From positions 1 to 48,315 of the forward strand of contig DUPV01000058.1 of NCBI GenBank assembly GCA_012838135.1: a stretch of DNA of 48,315 bases, in the 5' to 3' direction. Under the pieces are notes generated by a model that was given only the letters and a program-made list of their open reading frames with translations, did not search any database and was not told where the DNA came from. Positions 1 through 8,040 of this stretch are shown here, piece after piece (position 1 is the first letter of the stretch; each line of letters starts with the position of its first letter). This DNA comes from Clostridiaceae bacterium (lineage in GTDB: Bacteria > Bacillota > Clostridia > Saccharofermentanales > DTU023). The translations under genes were made by a program, and so were the position numbers.

Positions 1-21
1 CTACCGTTGAGCCACTCCCCT
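1..21 (-). tRNA. Partial tRNA (5' part only), possibly tRNA-Trp
   Basis: The minus strand reads a 5' acceptor strand AGGGGAG, then TG, then a D-arm (GCTCAACGGTAG) that runs off the window edge. The nine bases before the D-stem fit tRNA spacing. AGGGG acceptors with an AACGGTAG D-loop are common in bacterial tRNA-Trp, but no anticodon is visible, so the isotype is a guess. It follows tRNA-Leu in the same direction. Confidence 0.5.
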
Positions 22-35
22 ATAAATACAAATAT

Positions 36-65
36 AAATCAGCATTTTTTTGAAAATGCTGATTT
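36..65 (-). terminator. Hairpin after tRNA-Leu(CAA)
   Basis: A 13-bp inverted repeat (AAATCAGCATTTT and its complement) with a four-base loop lies between tRNA-Leu and the partial tRNA. On the minus strand it is followed by a T-rich stretch. It probably terminates or processes the tRNA-Leu transcript. It is symmetrical enough to work on either strand. Confidence 0.55.
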
Positions 66-70
66 GCATT

Positions 71-157
71 TGGTGCCGGAGATGGGACTTGAACCCATAC
101 GCCCTTACGGACAACAGATTTTGAGTCTATCTCGTCTGCCAGTTCCGACACTCCGGC
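71..157 (-). tRNA. tRNA-Leu (anticodon CAA)
   Basis: This is an 87-nt class II tRNA with encoded CCA. The acceptor strands GCCGGAG and CTCCGGC pair. The D-arm contains TGGCAGACG, the anticodon loop is CTCAAAA (CAA), and the T-loop is GGTTCAAGTCC. It decodes TTG. A consensus promoter lies just upstream. Confidence 0.95.
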
Positions 158-170
158 GAGTCACTAAACA

Positions 171-199
171 AATATATCAAAGATAAAAATCAATGTCAA
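171..199 (-). promoter_or_regulatory. Promoter of tRNA-Leu(CAA)
   Basis: The minus strand has TTGACA (194-199), a 17-base spacer and TATATT (171-176). This puts the start site about 7 nt before the tRNA 5' end. It is a near-perfect housekeeping promoter. Confidence 0.8.
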
Positions 200-331
200 T
201 TTAGATTATTGATTCAATATCATCAATTGTTATAGTCTGGCAATTTAATCTAGAAGATTTTAATTAAGGCATTATATTTGCATTGAATTCTCGCTTTATT
301 CTATTAACTCAAAACTTATTGAATTGTTGTT

Positions 332-3300
332 TCAGCTAAGATTGTCAGTATTGCTATTCGATACATCATCTTTTACATCTACGGTTTCTGCAGCATTTAT
401 ATCATCTTCAACTGCTAACTCGTCAATCTTTTCTTTATCATCTTCAACAGTCGTATCGCTGATTAGATCTTCATGTTTTTTCATGTTGAATATTTGTTTT
501 TCTTGATGATAATTGTTTTGAGATAATTCCATAATCTCAGGTAATTTTACTTCAAAAGTTTTTGAAGTTGCATCAGATTGAAACAGTTTGTCATATCTTG
601 AGGGCTCATCAGTTTGATCTTTTGATGCTTCATCAGACTGAAACGGCTCACCGAATTTTGAAAAATCAACAGAATGATGAGTTTCCTTTTCTAAAGAATC
701 GCTAACTGCAATAGCAAGCGGTCTAATCCGTGAACCGGGTTTAGTTGCCGGTTCAGTTTGTAATAACATAGCTTTTCTTTTAGTTTTATGTTTTTTTACG
801 ATGACAATTATTATCAATAAGATTAATCCGAGAACTATACTTGCACTACTGATAATTAAAGCAAGATTAAATCCTTGAGGAACAAAAATTAATTCAATTC
901 TATTAGTACCGGCATTCACCGGAATTAACATTAAAGAACCGGCAAAAGGTTTTAGCTCAACTTGTTGATTATTAACCTCAGCATGCCAACCCGAATCAAA
1001 AGTTGAGGTAAACAACAGATAACCGGATTCAGGACATTCAATTTCAGTTGATAAATGATCAGAATTGTGTTTAGTAGGATTAATTGAAACATTTGCTAAC
1101 CTGTTATTCCAGCTTTCAAATTTCGCCTGATCAATTCGAGCTGCTTCGAATTCAATATTTCCGTTATTGGAATCTTTTTTATTGATTATGAAGACAACCT
1201 GCACTTTTTCGCCTTCATTCAAATAGCCTAAATCTGAAATAGATGTACCTTTTCGACTGAAATTTTGTTTGAAAGTTGCTGCGGTTGCTTCAGTTATATT
1301 ATCGGTTTGTTCGCCTGACGGTTTGCTCAAATATACTTGGTCAAAACGCAGACCTGATGCATCCCAAGCAATAGTGTAATAACCGGATTGACTCGCTCGT
1401 ATTTCAAAAGAAAATTCGGCTTTGTCTTCATTTAACAGATCAACTTGGAATTTATTGTCTGATATTTTTATAATAGTACAACCGACAGAATCATTAGAAT
1501 AAGAATCTGTCGCTTGCAACATTTCAGACTCGCCGCCTAAAGCATTTATCAGGTTTCTCTGATTAATAAAACTTGTATCATCAGCATTGGTTTGGAATGT
1601 TTCCACTGTATCGGGAACAAAATACAATAAAGGTAAAGCGTATTCATTTTCGTATAATGCCGTAATACCGTCAGTATCTTTTGCTTCATAAAATGAAACT
1701 TGTTCTTTTCTGCTCGAATCAAGAATTTTGTATTTTATTCCAAACAGAGAATCCATAATAATATTGGAGCCGGTATTTTGGTAACTGTTAATTCCATTAT
1801 TGTCATAGCCTAGATTAGCAAATAATTGAACAGGTTGTTCAGGATATGTAGAGGCAAAAATGGTTAAACCGGGAAAACCGTATAACATCGGATCATTTAC
1901 ACATTTATCCGGCCACAATGCCGCTCTTGCATTGGGAGATTCCCGCTTGATCTGCTCAACTCTTTTCAAAACGGAATTCGGATATTCACCGGCTAAATAT
2001 CCATCGCGTGATCCGTAGTATTCATTGTCGTTGATTGAAGCGATTCCGACCATTGTATTAATCGTAAGTTCTACTATCATAATAAACAATAAAGCCAAAG
2101 AAATAAATCTCTTTTTAAATTTGGGGTCTTCACCTGTATTAAGAATTAATACAAAAATGAACAAAATAAGAATTGTAACCAAGATTAAGGAAAATTTATA
2201 CTTTTCCTGATCGATTTTTTGTAAAAACAGTAAAAGAACAATCCAAATACCGAGAGTTTTCGACCAAGGTACTTTATCTGAACCATGCCAAGAATCATAA
2301 GCTGTTATGGCCATTGAGCATAAAAGAAAAATCAGCACAAAAGAGTTTCTGAACGGTAATTGATTCGGATAATGAAATCCGTGCCAAATAAAGTTCAGAA
2401 CATTATTATTTAAACTGATTATCAAAAAGAAAATCAGTACTGTATGAGCTATTTTATTAAAATAAGAGATTCTTTTACTGCTGAAAAACAGAGGAATCAT
2501 TAAGAGTAAAATAGCTCCGGCATAAAGATTCGGCATTCCATCTCTAATCGACAGAGACGCTAAAGTCATTAATCTGCTGACAAAATCAATAAACGGTTGA
2601 AAAAAATCAATTGTTTGCGGGAAGACATCTCCTGATGCGGAAGTTCTGCTCAGAGCTATAATCGTCGGTAGTAATGTTATTGCAGCTATTCCGGCAGCAA
2701 GTAGCGAACCACCGACAAATTTAAGCGAACTTTTTACTGCATGATGTTTGATTGCTTTAAGTTTTTTATTATTGTTTGTTTCTTGAATGTATACAACAAA
2801 ATAATAAAAAATTAAAAAGACACATACAAAAAAAGCTGTGTAGTAGTTGACGATCAAAGTTAATGCAAGGCTGATTACATACAGCCAAGTCCGCTTATTT
2901 CTGATCAGATATATTAATCCCAGAATTACAATCGGTAATAGTACTATAGTATCCAACCACATTATATTCCACGAATAAGCTAATGAATATCCTGAAAGTG
3001 CATATCCACAGGCAATTGCCAGATAGAACCAACTATGACGTTTTCGCGAAAAATAACTAAAACAATAAAATGTTAAGCCACTGGCTGCAATTTTCAAAAC
3101 TGTAAGTAACAAGACAGCTTCACTGATTTGTTGTTCCGAGAATAACAATAACAGAAAATTAAACGGGCTTGCCAGATAATAAGTAATGACTGCGAAGAAA
3201 TTAAACCCCATACCACCGGACCAACTGATAAACAATGAATCACTGCTTAATAGTTTCGATCTCAATTCACGCAAAAACGGTGCATATTGATGATATAAAT

Positions 3301-3481
3301 CAATCGTTAAGATATGTTTTGAACCGAACGGATAAATCTTTTGGATGGCATATGCCAGACCTATAATCAGTAAAGGTATCAGGAAAGCCAGAAAAAAGTA
3401 TTTGCCTTGACCAAATTTACTGAGTTTTATCGGGGGATCAAATGAAGTTTGAGTTGCGAATGCCGGTTGGGATTTTTCCAT
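332..3481 (-). CDS. YfhO family multi-pass membrane protein with long acidic C-terminal tail
   Basis: 1049 residues. The N-terminal half is a series of hydrophobic helices from about residue 28. It includes the family's early periplasmic stretch (LYHQYAPFLRELR, then an SGGMGFNF-like motif near 85-100). A large extracellular part follows, then a last helix near 875-897 followed by KKHKTKRK. YfhO proteins are GT-C-like membrane proteins linked to glycosylation of lipoteichoic acid or other envelope polymers; the substrate here is unknown. The last ~145 residues form a cytoplasmic, low-complexity, Asp/Glu/Ser-rich tail with two related units (FQSDEASK and FQSDATSK), which is not part of the usual family. 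The ATG start has GGAG nine bases upstream. It is probably monocistronic behind the ytxH-DUF948 terminator. Confidence 0.85.
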   Translation of the reverse strand: MEKSQPAFATQTSFDPPIKLSKFGQGKYFFLAFLIPLLIIGLAYAIQKIYPFGSKHILTIDLYHQYAPFLRELRSKLLSSDSLFISWSGGMGFNFFAVITYYLASPFNFLLLLFSEQQISEAVLLLTVLKIAASGLTFYCFSYFSRKRHSWFYLAIACGYALSGYSLAYSWNIMWLDTIVLLPIVILGLIYLIRNKRTWLYVISLALTLIVNYYTAFFVCVFLIFYYFVVYIQETNNNKKLKAIKHHAVKSSLKFVGGSLLAAGIAAITLLPTIIALSRTSASGDVFPQTIDFFQPFIDFVSRLMTLASLSIRDGMPNLYAGAILLLMIPLFFSSKRISYFNKIAHTVLIFFLIISLNNNVLNFIWHGFHYPNQLPFRNSFVLIFLLCSMAITAYDSWHGSDKVPWSKTLGIWIVLLLFLQKIDQEKYKFSLILVTILILFIFVLILNTGEDPKFKKRFISLALLFIMIVELTINTMVGIASINDNEYYGSRDGYLAGEYPNSVLKRVEQIKRESPNARAALWPDKCVNDPMLYGFPGLTIFASTYPEQPVQLFANLGYDNNGINSYQNTGSNIIMDSLFGIKYKILDSSRKEQVSFYEAKDTDGITALYENEYALPLLYFVPDTVETFQTNADDTSFINQRNLINALGGESEMLQATDSYSNDSVGCTIIKISDNKFQVDLLNEDKAEFSFEIRASQSGYYTIAWDASGLRFDQVYLSKPSGEQTDNITEATAATFKQNFSRKGTSISDLGYLNEGEKVQVVFIINKKDSNNGNIEFEAARIDQAKFESWNNRLANVSINPTKHNSDHLSTEIECPESGYLLFTSTFDSGWHAEVNNQQVELKPFAGSLMLIPVNAGTNRIELIFVPQGFNLALIISSASIVLGLILLIIIVIVKKHKTKRKAMLLQTEPATKPGSRIRPLAIAVSDSLEKETHHSVDFSKFGEPFQSDEASKDQTDEPSRYDKLFQSDATSKTFEVKLPEIMELSQNNYHQEKQIFNMKKHEDLISDTTVEDDKEKIDELAVEDDINAAETVDVKDDVSNSNTDNLS

Positions 3482-3584
3482 AAGTAATGCTCCAAATCAA
3501 TTCTGTATTTTTGCATTATTGCAAATTTAAAAAGAATTTCATTTAAAATTAAACCTGATTTTTATTCTAACAGAAATTAATTAG

Positions 3585-3632
3585 GGAAAAAACAAAGGCT
3601 ATCTCAAAATTAATTTCTTTTGAGACAGCCGT
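3585..3632 (-). terminator. Terminator of the ytxH-DUF948 operon
   Basis: A hairpin with arms GGCTGTCTCAAAA and TTTTGAGATAGCC (one mismatch) spans 3597-3630. On the minus strand it is followed by TTTGTTTTTT. This is a classic intrinsic terminator. A second small hairpin (AAGACTA-TGA-TAGTCTT) lies at 3690-3706, before it in the transcript. Confidence 0.8.
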
Positions 3633-3742
3633 TATAAAATTATCTTTAAAATCAAGACTACTTCCAAGGTTAAGAATATCTTTTCAACTAAGACTATGAT
3701 AGTCTTTCTAGTTAAATTTTTCTCTAAAATCAATCTTTAATA

Positions 3743-4279
3743 TTAAGATTTATTTTTCGATTTCTCCGATTTTGATTTTTGGCGTTTGCGCTTAAATTTT
3801 CTCAAAAAACTGATTATACCAATAACTCTTTTAAATTTGGAGACTATGCCCGCAAAATTAATTCCGGAAGTTGCTTTTTTATCTCTGTTTTTTTTACCTA
3901 GGCTGAAGAGCTTATTGACAGTCCCCACAATATTAGTCGTTGTATCGGCAACAGTTTCAACTGTTGCACCTACTGAACCGGTCACATTTGTAACTTCATC
4001 CAAAATATCCGGTATGTTTTTGGCTGCGGATTCCGTGATCACATTTACATCAGCTAAACTTTGATCAGTCTTTTTGACGATTTCAGGTAATTGATTTACA
4101 GTTTGAGTCAAAGGCAATGCCATTTCATCTAACATATCTTTTACCTTTTTCAAAGCAGCAGCCATCCGATAGAATAAAAGCGCAAGAAAAACCAATGCAA
4201 CTATACCCGCAAAAGACAATAGCATACTCAATAATTGATCTAAGGAAATTGTAACTTCACTAAAAATTACATAGGACAT
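3743..4279 (-). CDS. DUF948 domain membrane protein (YtxG-like)
   Basis: 178 residues. One membrane helix lies at about 17-38. A long amphipathic, coiled-coil-like segment (about 40-125) contains heptad-spaced D/V/I residues, and the C-terminus is very basic (KRKRQKSKSEKSKNKS). DUF948 proteins are small envelope or general-stress proteins of Bacillota and are usually encoded next to YtxH, as here. The ATG has GGTGA five bases upstream. It lies 28 nt after ytxH and shares its terminator. The molecular role of the family is not established. Confidence 0.8.
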   Translation of the reverse strand: MSYVIFSEVTISLDQLLSMLLSFAGIVALVFLALLFYRMAAALKKVKDMLDEMALPLTQTVNQLPEIVKKTDQSLADVNVITESAAKNIPDILDEVTNVTGSVGATVETVADTTTNIVGTVNKLFSLGKKNRDKKATSGINFAGIVSKFKRVIGIISFLRKFKRKRQKSKSEKSKNKS

Positions 4280-4307
4280 GAAATCACCAACTTTAGTTTT
4301 CTTGAGC

Positions 4308-4628
4308 TTAAGCTTCTTCTGTTACTTCATCTGTTACATCAGCTATATCTTCATCAGTCTTAGCTTTTCTTTTGATAAATTTTTCCGAAACTTCTTGGCT
4401 TTTATCTTTAACAAAATCCGCAACAGTTTGAGAAGCTTCAACGGCTTTTTCGTAGCCTTTTTCAGCTAATCTGACAATATCTTCACGAGTTTCTTTGCCT
4501 GATTGCGGTGCAAGTAAAAGTCCTGCAGCAGCACCGAGCAGTAATCCTGTTAAAGTACCGATTATAACATTGGCTCTGGCTTCTGATTTTTTTTGATAAC
4601 CAAATAAATTTCCAAATAAATCTCCCAT
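4308..4628 (-). CDS. ytxH: YtxH domain protein
   Basis: 106 residues. It has the YtxH signature: a glycine-rich hydrophobic segment (GTLTGLLLGAAAGLLLAPQSGKETR, about 24-48) followed by a charged helical region to about residue 95. YtxH-type proteins are small stress-associated membrane or cell-envelope proteins. The start ATG has a strong AGGAG eight bases upstream. First gene of a two-gene operon with the DUF948 gene. Confidence 0.85.
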   Translation of the reverse strand: MGDLFGNLFGYQKKSEARANVIIGTLTGLLLGAAAGLLLAPQSGKETREDIVRLAEKGYEKAVEASQTVADFVKDKSQEVSEKFIKRKAKTDEDIADVTDEVTEEA

Positions 4629-4818
4629 ATATTTTCTCCTTTTCTCCTATTATTTATGATTTAATAAGATTTTATATATTCTAAATTATTATACATTAAA
4701 TATTTATATTAACAAAACTTTTTGTAAAAAATCAATTGAATTTGATTTGCTTTTTAACTGGAATTGAATCTCATTTTATTCTTGTTGTTCGTCCGTGACA
4801 AAAACATAATAAAATATA

Positions 4819-5164
4819 ATCTGAGTAAACCTATAAGCCGGGTTCTGTCGAGGACAATCATCTATCTAGATCCGGGATTTCGCCCGGATTCAAGCCACCT
4901 CCACGAAACGTGCGGGTCACACTGTTGTTTCTCCACGGTGTTGCTTCAGACGGGGTTTACACGGCCAGTCTGTTACCAGACTGCCGGTGAGCTCTTACCT
5001 CACCATTCCACCCTTACCGATTGCTCGGCGGTATAATTTCTGTTGCACTTTCCTTAAAGTCACCTTCACCGGGAACTACCCGGCGTCTGTGCCCTATGAA
5101 GCCCGGACTTTCCTCATCTGCAGATTTTCATCTTTGCAGCCGCGATTGTCCAGTTTACTCAGAT
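4819..5164 (-). ncRNA. rnpB: RNase P RNA (type A-like)
   Basis: The RNA has the conserved 5' block (GAGGAAAGTCCGGGCTTC followed by ATAGGGCACAGACG), the central GGTAAGGGTGGAA...GGTGAGGTAAGAGCTCACC element, and the 3' block ACAGAACCCGGCTTATAGG. The ends pair through a 12-bp P1 helix (ATCTGAGTAAAC with GTTTACTCAGAT). About 346 nt. It is the catalytic RNA that matures tRNA 5' ends. Its 5' end overlaps the nif3 stop codon (5155-5157), and its promoter lies inside nif3. Confidence 0.95.
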
Positions 5165-5961
5165 CTCAATTGATTATATGTGATTCCCGGATTTTCTACA
5201 AAGTTAATTTTCGAGAATTTTTTTGATAATTTTGTTTGTAATAGCGGGATCACTGTTTGTTCCGAAGCACCGTGACCTGCAGCAAACATGGCAATTCCCC
5301 TTTCTTTCAACATTACACCCACATGATGTTTAATTTCACCGGTAATTAATAAATCAACTGCTTGCTGTTCTAGTTGCGGAATCCATGACTCATCGAATGA
5401 CCCCGGAGTGAAAACAATTTTTTGAACTGTTGAATTTTGATCAAGATTGACTTGAACGGTAGTTTTCAGATTGTTCTCAACTTGTTTTAATAAATAACTT
5501 AATCTTTGTTCTTCTTTCAACATTACAATTCGACCATGACCAACTTCAGATTTCATTTCATGTGGAATCAGAATCTTAATATCAGAATAATAACTTTCGG
5601 GATTCAAAGATGCTTCAACAAAAGATGTTGCAACCCCTTCTACTGCAACATCAAGGTTTGTATGGCAAGACATTACGCTGATCCTTTGGCCTGCTAAATC
5701 AAGTAATAAACTTTGTTCGAAATTGTCCGCAACAAATTGTTTGAACGGAGAAAAAATAAACGGATGATGTGTAATTATTAAATTATAATTGTTTGCGAGA
5801 GCAAGTCTATATGCATCACTTGTTAAATCCAAGCTGATCACTACACCTGTAGTTTGATCATCAAGCCAGCCTAAGGTAGGGCCGGTCGGATCCCAGACTT
5901 CAGCATCCGGATAAGGTGCAATTTCGTTAATAAAAGCTAAAATATCTCGGTGTTTAATCAA
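5155..5961 (-). CDS. Nif3-like dinuclear metal centre protein (GTP cyclohydrolase I type 2 fold)
   Basis: 268 residues from the TTG at 5961. I prefer that start because AAAGGAG lies seven bases before it; a longer frame to 6042 has no such signal. Metal-binding motifs are visible: ITHHPFIFSPFK, SCHTNLD, and near the C-terminus GHGASEQ. Nif3/YqfO proteins bind two metal ions; their biochemical role is unsettled. It follows rpoD-trmK, a common Bacillota order in which trmK and nif3 (yqfN-yqfO) are adjacent. The last codons carry the rnpB promoter. Confidence 0.88.
   Translation of the reverse strand: MIKHRDILAFINEIAPYPDAEVWDPTGPTLGWLDDQTTGVVISLDLTSDAYRLALANNYNLIITHHPFIFSPFKQFVADNFEQSLLLDLAGQRISVMSCHTNLDVAVEGVATSFVEASLNPESYYSDIKILIPHEMKSEVGHGRIVMLKEEQRLSYLLKQVENNLKTTVQVNLDQNSTVQKIVFTPGSFDESWIPQLEQQAVDLLITGEIKHHVGVMLKERGIAMFAAGHGASEQTVIPLLQTKLSKKFSKINFVENPGITYNQLRSE
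5173..5201 (-). promoter_or_regulatory. rnpB promoter inside nif3
   Basis: The minus strand has TTGTAG (5196-5201), a 17-base spacer and TATAAT (5173-5178). The predicted start is near 5166, one or two bases before the P1 helix of rnpB. The promoter lies wholly inside the last 16 codons of nif3. Confidence 0.75.
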
Positions 5962-6056
5962 TTTCTTTCTCCTTTTGAATGAATGTTGAACTAAGCAGCG
6001 CCAAGTTTTTACCGGAATCGGGACCACAGTGCGAATATTCATTTTTGCTTTACAGT

Positions 6057-6095
6057 GTTTATCAATATTATGATGTTGTCATAATATTGATAAAC
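6057..6095. repeat. Perfect 17-bp inverted repeat between trmK and nif3
   Basis: Arms GTTTATCAATATTATGA and TCATAATATTGATAAAC flank a five-base loop (TGTTG). The hairpin follows the trmK stop by 15 nt. It is AT-rich and has no long T-tract, so it could be a weak terminator, a processing site or a protein-binding site. Confidence 0.6.
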
Positions 6096-6110
6096 AAAAT
6101 CATAAAGCCA

Positions 6111-6848
6111 TTATTTTTCTGACAAGTTTAAAAGCAAACTCTCAATATTTTGTCTTACCTTGTGATATAGAACAATACTGCGTGATTTGCGTTCCGCTAA
6201 ATGTTTTAGTCTTAATAAATATTCCAAATATATGGTCAGGACGGTATCTGTTTCTCTTTTTAGAGAATCAGAATCTAATCCGTAATTGATATCTAAATTG
6301 ATATTAATTCCGCAAAATGCCTCAGTATCCGTTATAGTATATTTTTTCCCGGTATATTTTACTAATAATTGGCTATAGAATTTATTTTGTTCTTTAATTA
6401 CTTGTTCTTGCTCAATTTGAAATCCGTTTTCTGCTAACCATTTACGCAATTCATACCAAGTCCAATTGGGTTGTAAAATTAAAACTTGGTTTTGTTGAAA
6501 GCGTGACTTTGCCTCAGCTAAAATTTTACTGATTAATACACCACCCATACCTGCAATTACAATAATTTCATCACCTGCAAAACTGATATTGCTTAAACCA
6601 TCATTGATTCTTAATTCAATAAAATCTGCATATCCTGCTTTATGAATATTATGTCGAGCTTTAGCTAACGGTTTAATATTATTGTCTATCGCAAGAATAT
6701 TTCGCGTTATTTTTCTGTCTATTAAAGCAATCGGTAAATAGGCATGGTCTGTTCCTACATCAATTACAAAAGAATCAGGCTTAATCCAGTGGATTAATGC
6801 CAAAATTCTTTTGCTTACATTATTTTTGATATTACTTGGATATTTCAA
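6111..6848 (-). CDS. trmK: tRNA (adenine(22)-N1)-methyltransferase
   Basis: 245 residues. Rossmann methyltransferase of the TrmK family: SAM-binding motif near 28-38 (FVIDVGTDHAYLPIAL), the IAGMGGVLI motif near 95, and LQPNWTWYELRKWL near 125-140, in place of an NPPY-type motif. A helical C-terminal region completes the family length. It methylates N1 of A22 in tRNAs with long variable arms such as Ser, Leu and Tyr. The predicted TTG start lies four bases after the rpoD stop, with only a weak ribosome binding site, suggesting coupling to rpoD translation. Confidence 0.9.
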   Translation of the reverse strand: MKYPSNIKNNVSKRILALIHWIKPDSFVIDVGTDHAYLPIALIDRKITRNILAIDNNIKPLAKARHNIHKAGYADFIELRINDGLSNISFAGDEIIVIAGMGGVLISKILAEAKSRFQQNQVLILQPNWTWYELRKWLAENGFQIEQEQVIKEQNKFYSQLLVKYTGKKYTITDTEAFCGININLDINYGLDSDSLKRETDTVLTIYLEYLLRLKHLAERKSRSIVLYHKVRQNIESLLLNLSEK

Positions 6849-6851
6849 AAT

Positions 6852-8003
6852 CTAATCTAAATAATCTTTCAATTTTTGGCTACGTGAAGGATGGCGCAAC
6901 TTACGCAAAGCTTTGGCTTCTATTTGACGAATTCTTTCTCTGGTTACATCAAATTCACGTCCGACTTCTTCCAATGTTCTTGTTCTGCCGTCATCCAGAC
7001 CAAAACGCAAGCGTAAGACTTTTTCTTCGCGTGGTGTTAATTCTTTTAATATTTCAAACAATTGTTCTTTTAACAAAGCAAAAGAAGCTTGCTCGGATGG
7101 TGACGGAGCATCATCATCCGGAATAAAGTCACCTAAAAAGCTGTCTTCTTCTTCTCCGATCGGTTTTTCCAATGAAACCGGTTCTTGAGAAATTTTCATT
7201 ATTTCACGCACTTTTTCTACAGTTATTTCCATTTCTGCAGCAATTTCTTCCGGTTCAGGTTCGCGTCCCAATTTTTGCAACAATTGTCTTTGAATTCTAA
7301 TCATTTTGTTGATGGTTTCCACCATATGTACAGGAATACGAATTGTACGAGCCTGATCGGCAATAGCTCTGGTAATTGCTTGTCTGATCCACCATGTTGC
7401 ATAGGTTGAAAACTTATATCCTTTACGATAGTCGAATTTATCAACCGCTTTGATTAAACCCAAATTGCCTTCCTGAATTAAATCGAGGAAAGAAAGACCT
7501 CTACCGGTATAACGTTTGGCAATACTGACAACTAAACGTAAATTAGCTGTGGTCAAATGATCTTTTGCTTCATTGTCACCCATTTCCATACGAGCTGCCA
7601 ATTCTTTCTCTTCATCAGCGGTTAACAGATCTACCCGACCGATTTCTTTTAAGTACATCCTAACAGGATCATCAACAATCACAGCTTCAGTAAAGATTCT
7701 GCCGTCGTTTTCATCTTCATCATCTTCATCATCTTCAATGACTTCAATTCCGGCATTCAACAAACCCTCAATTATCTGATCAAGATAGTCTTCATGTAAT
7801 TTTATAGATTCAAGATAATCAATAATATCCTGCTGTTTTAACTGATTGTTTTTACGATTGCCACGATTAATCAGAGAAATAATAGCTCTTTCTTCTTTGG
7901 TTTCAACCACCTGTTCTATTTTTCTCTTTAATTTCTTCTTCGTTTTTTTGATTTCATTCTCTTCTTGCTCAAATTCTTTATCTTTTTTCTCTGCTTTACT
8001 CAT
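6852..8003 (-). CDS. rpoD: RNA polymerase primary sigma factor (sigma-A)
   Basis: 383 residues. Region 1.1 and a Lys-rich N-terminus are followed by an acidic patch ([11 protein letters not shown]) near 93-102. Region 1.2 starts at [11 protein letters not shown]. Region 2 contains [19 protein letters not shown] and [17 protein letters not shown], region 3 contains [14 protein letters not shown], and region 4 contains LRFGLDDG and the helix-turn-helix [19 protein letters not shown]. The length and lack of a non-conserved insert match Gram-positive SigA. ATG with GGAGG 13 bases upstream. It lies 37 nt after dnaG in the usual dnaG-rpoD operon. Confidence 0.97.
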   Translation of the reverse strand: MSKAEKKDKEFEQEENEIKKTKKKLKRKIEQVVETKEERAIISLINRGNRKNNQLKQQDIIDYLESIKLHEDYLDQIIEGLLNAGIEVIEDDEDDEDENDGRIFTEAVIVDDPVRMYLKEIGRVDLLTADEEKELAARMEMGDNEAKDHLTTANLRLVVSIAKRYTGRGLSFLDLIQEGNLGLIKAVDKFDYRKGYKFSTYATWWIRQAITRAIADQARTIRIPVHMVETINKMIRIQRQLLQKLGREPEPEEIAAEMEITVEKVREIMKISQEPVSLEKPIGEEEDSFLGDFIPDDDAPSPSEQASFALLKEQLFEILKELTPREEKVLRLRFGLDDGRTRTLEEVGREFDVTRERIRQIEAKALRKLRHPSRSQKLKDYLD

Positions 8004-8040
8004 TGTAAAAATAATTCCTCCAATTATTATTTGTTTTCAT

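Noticed and set aside
4764-5226. Plus-strand frames across 4764-5036 and 4987-5226
   Set aside because: They lie antisense to rnpB; the RNA gene explains the sequence.
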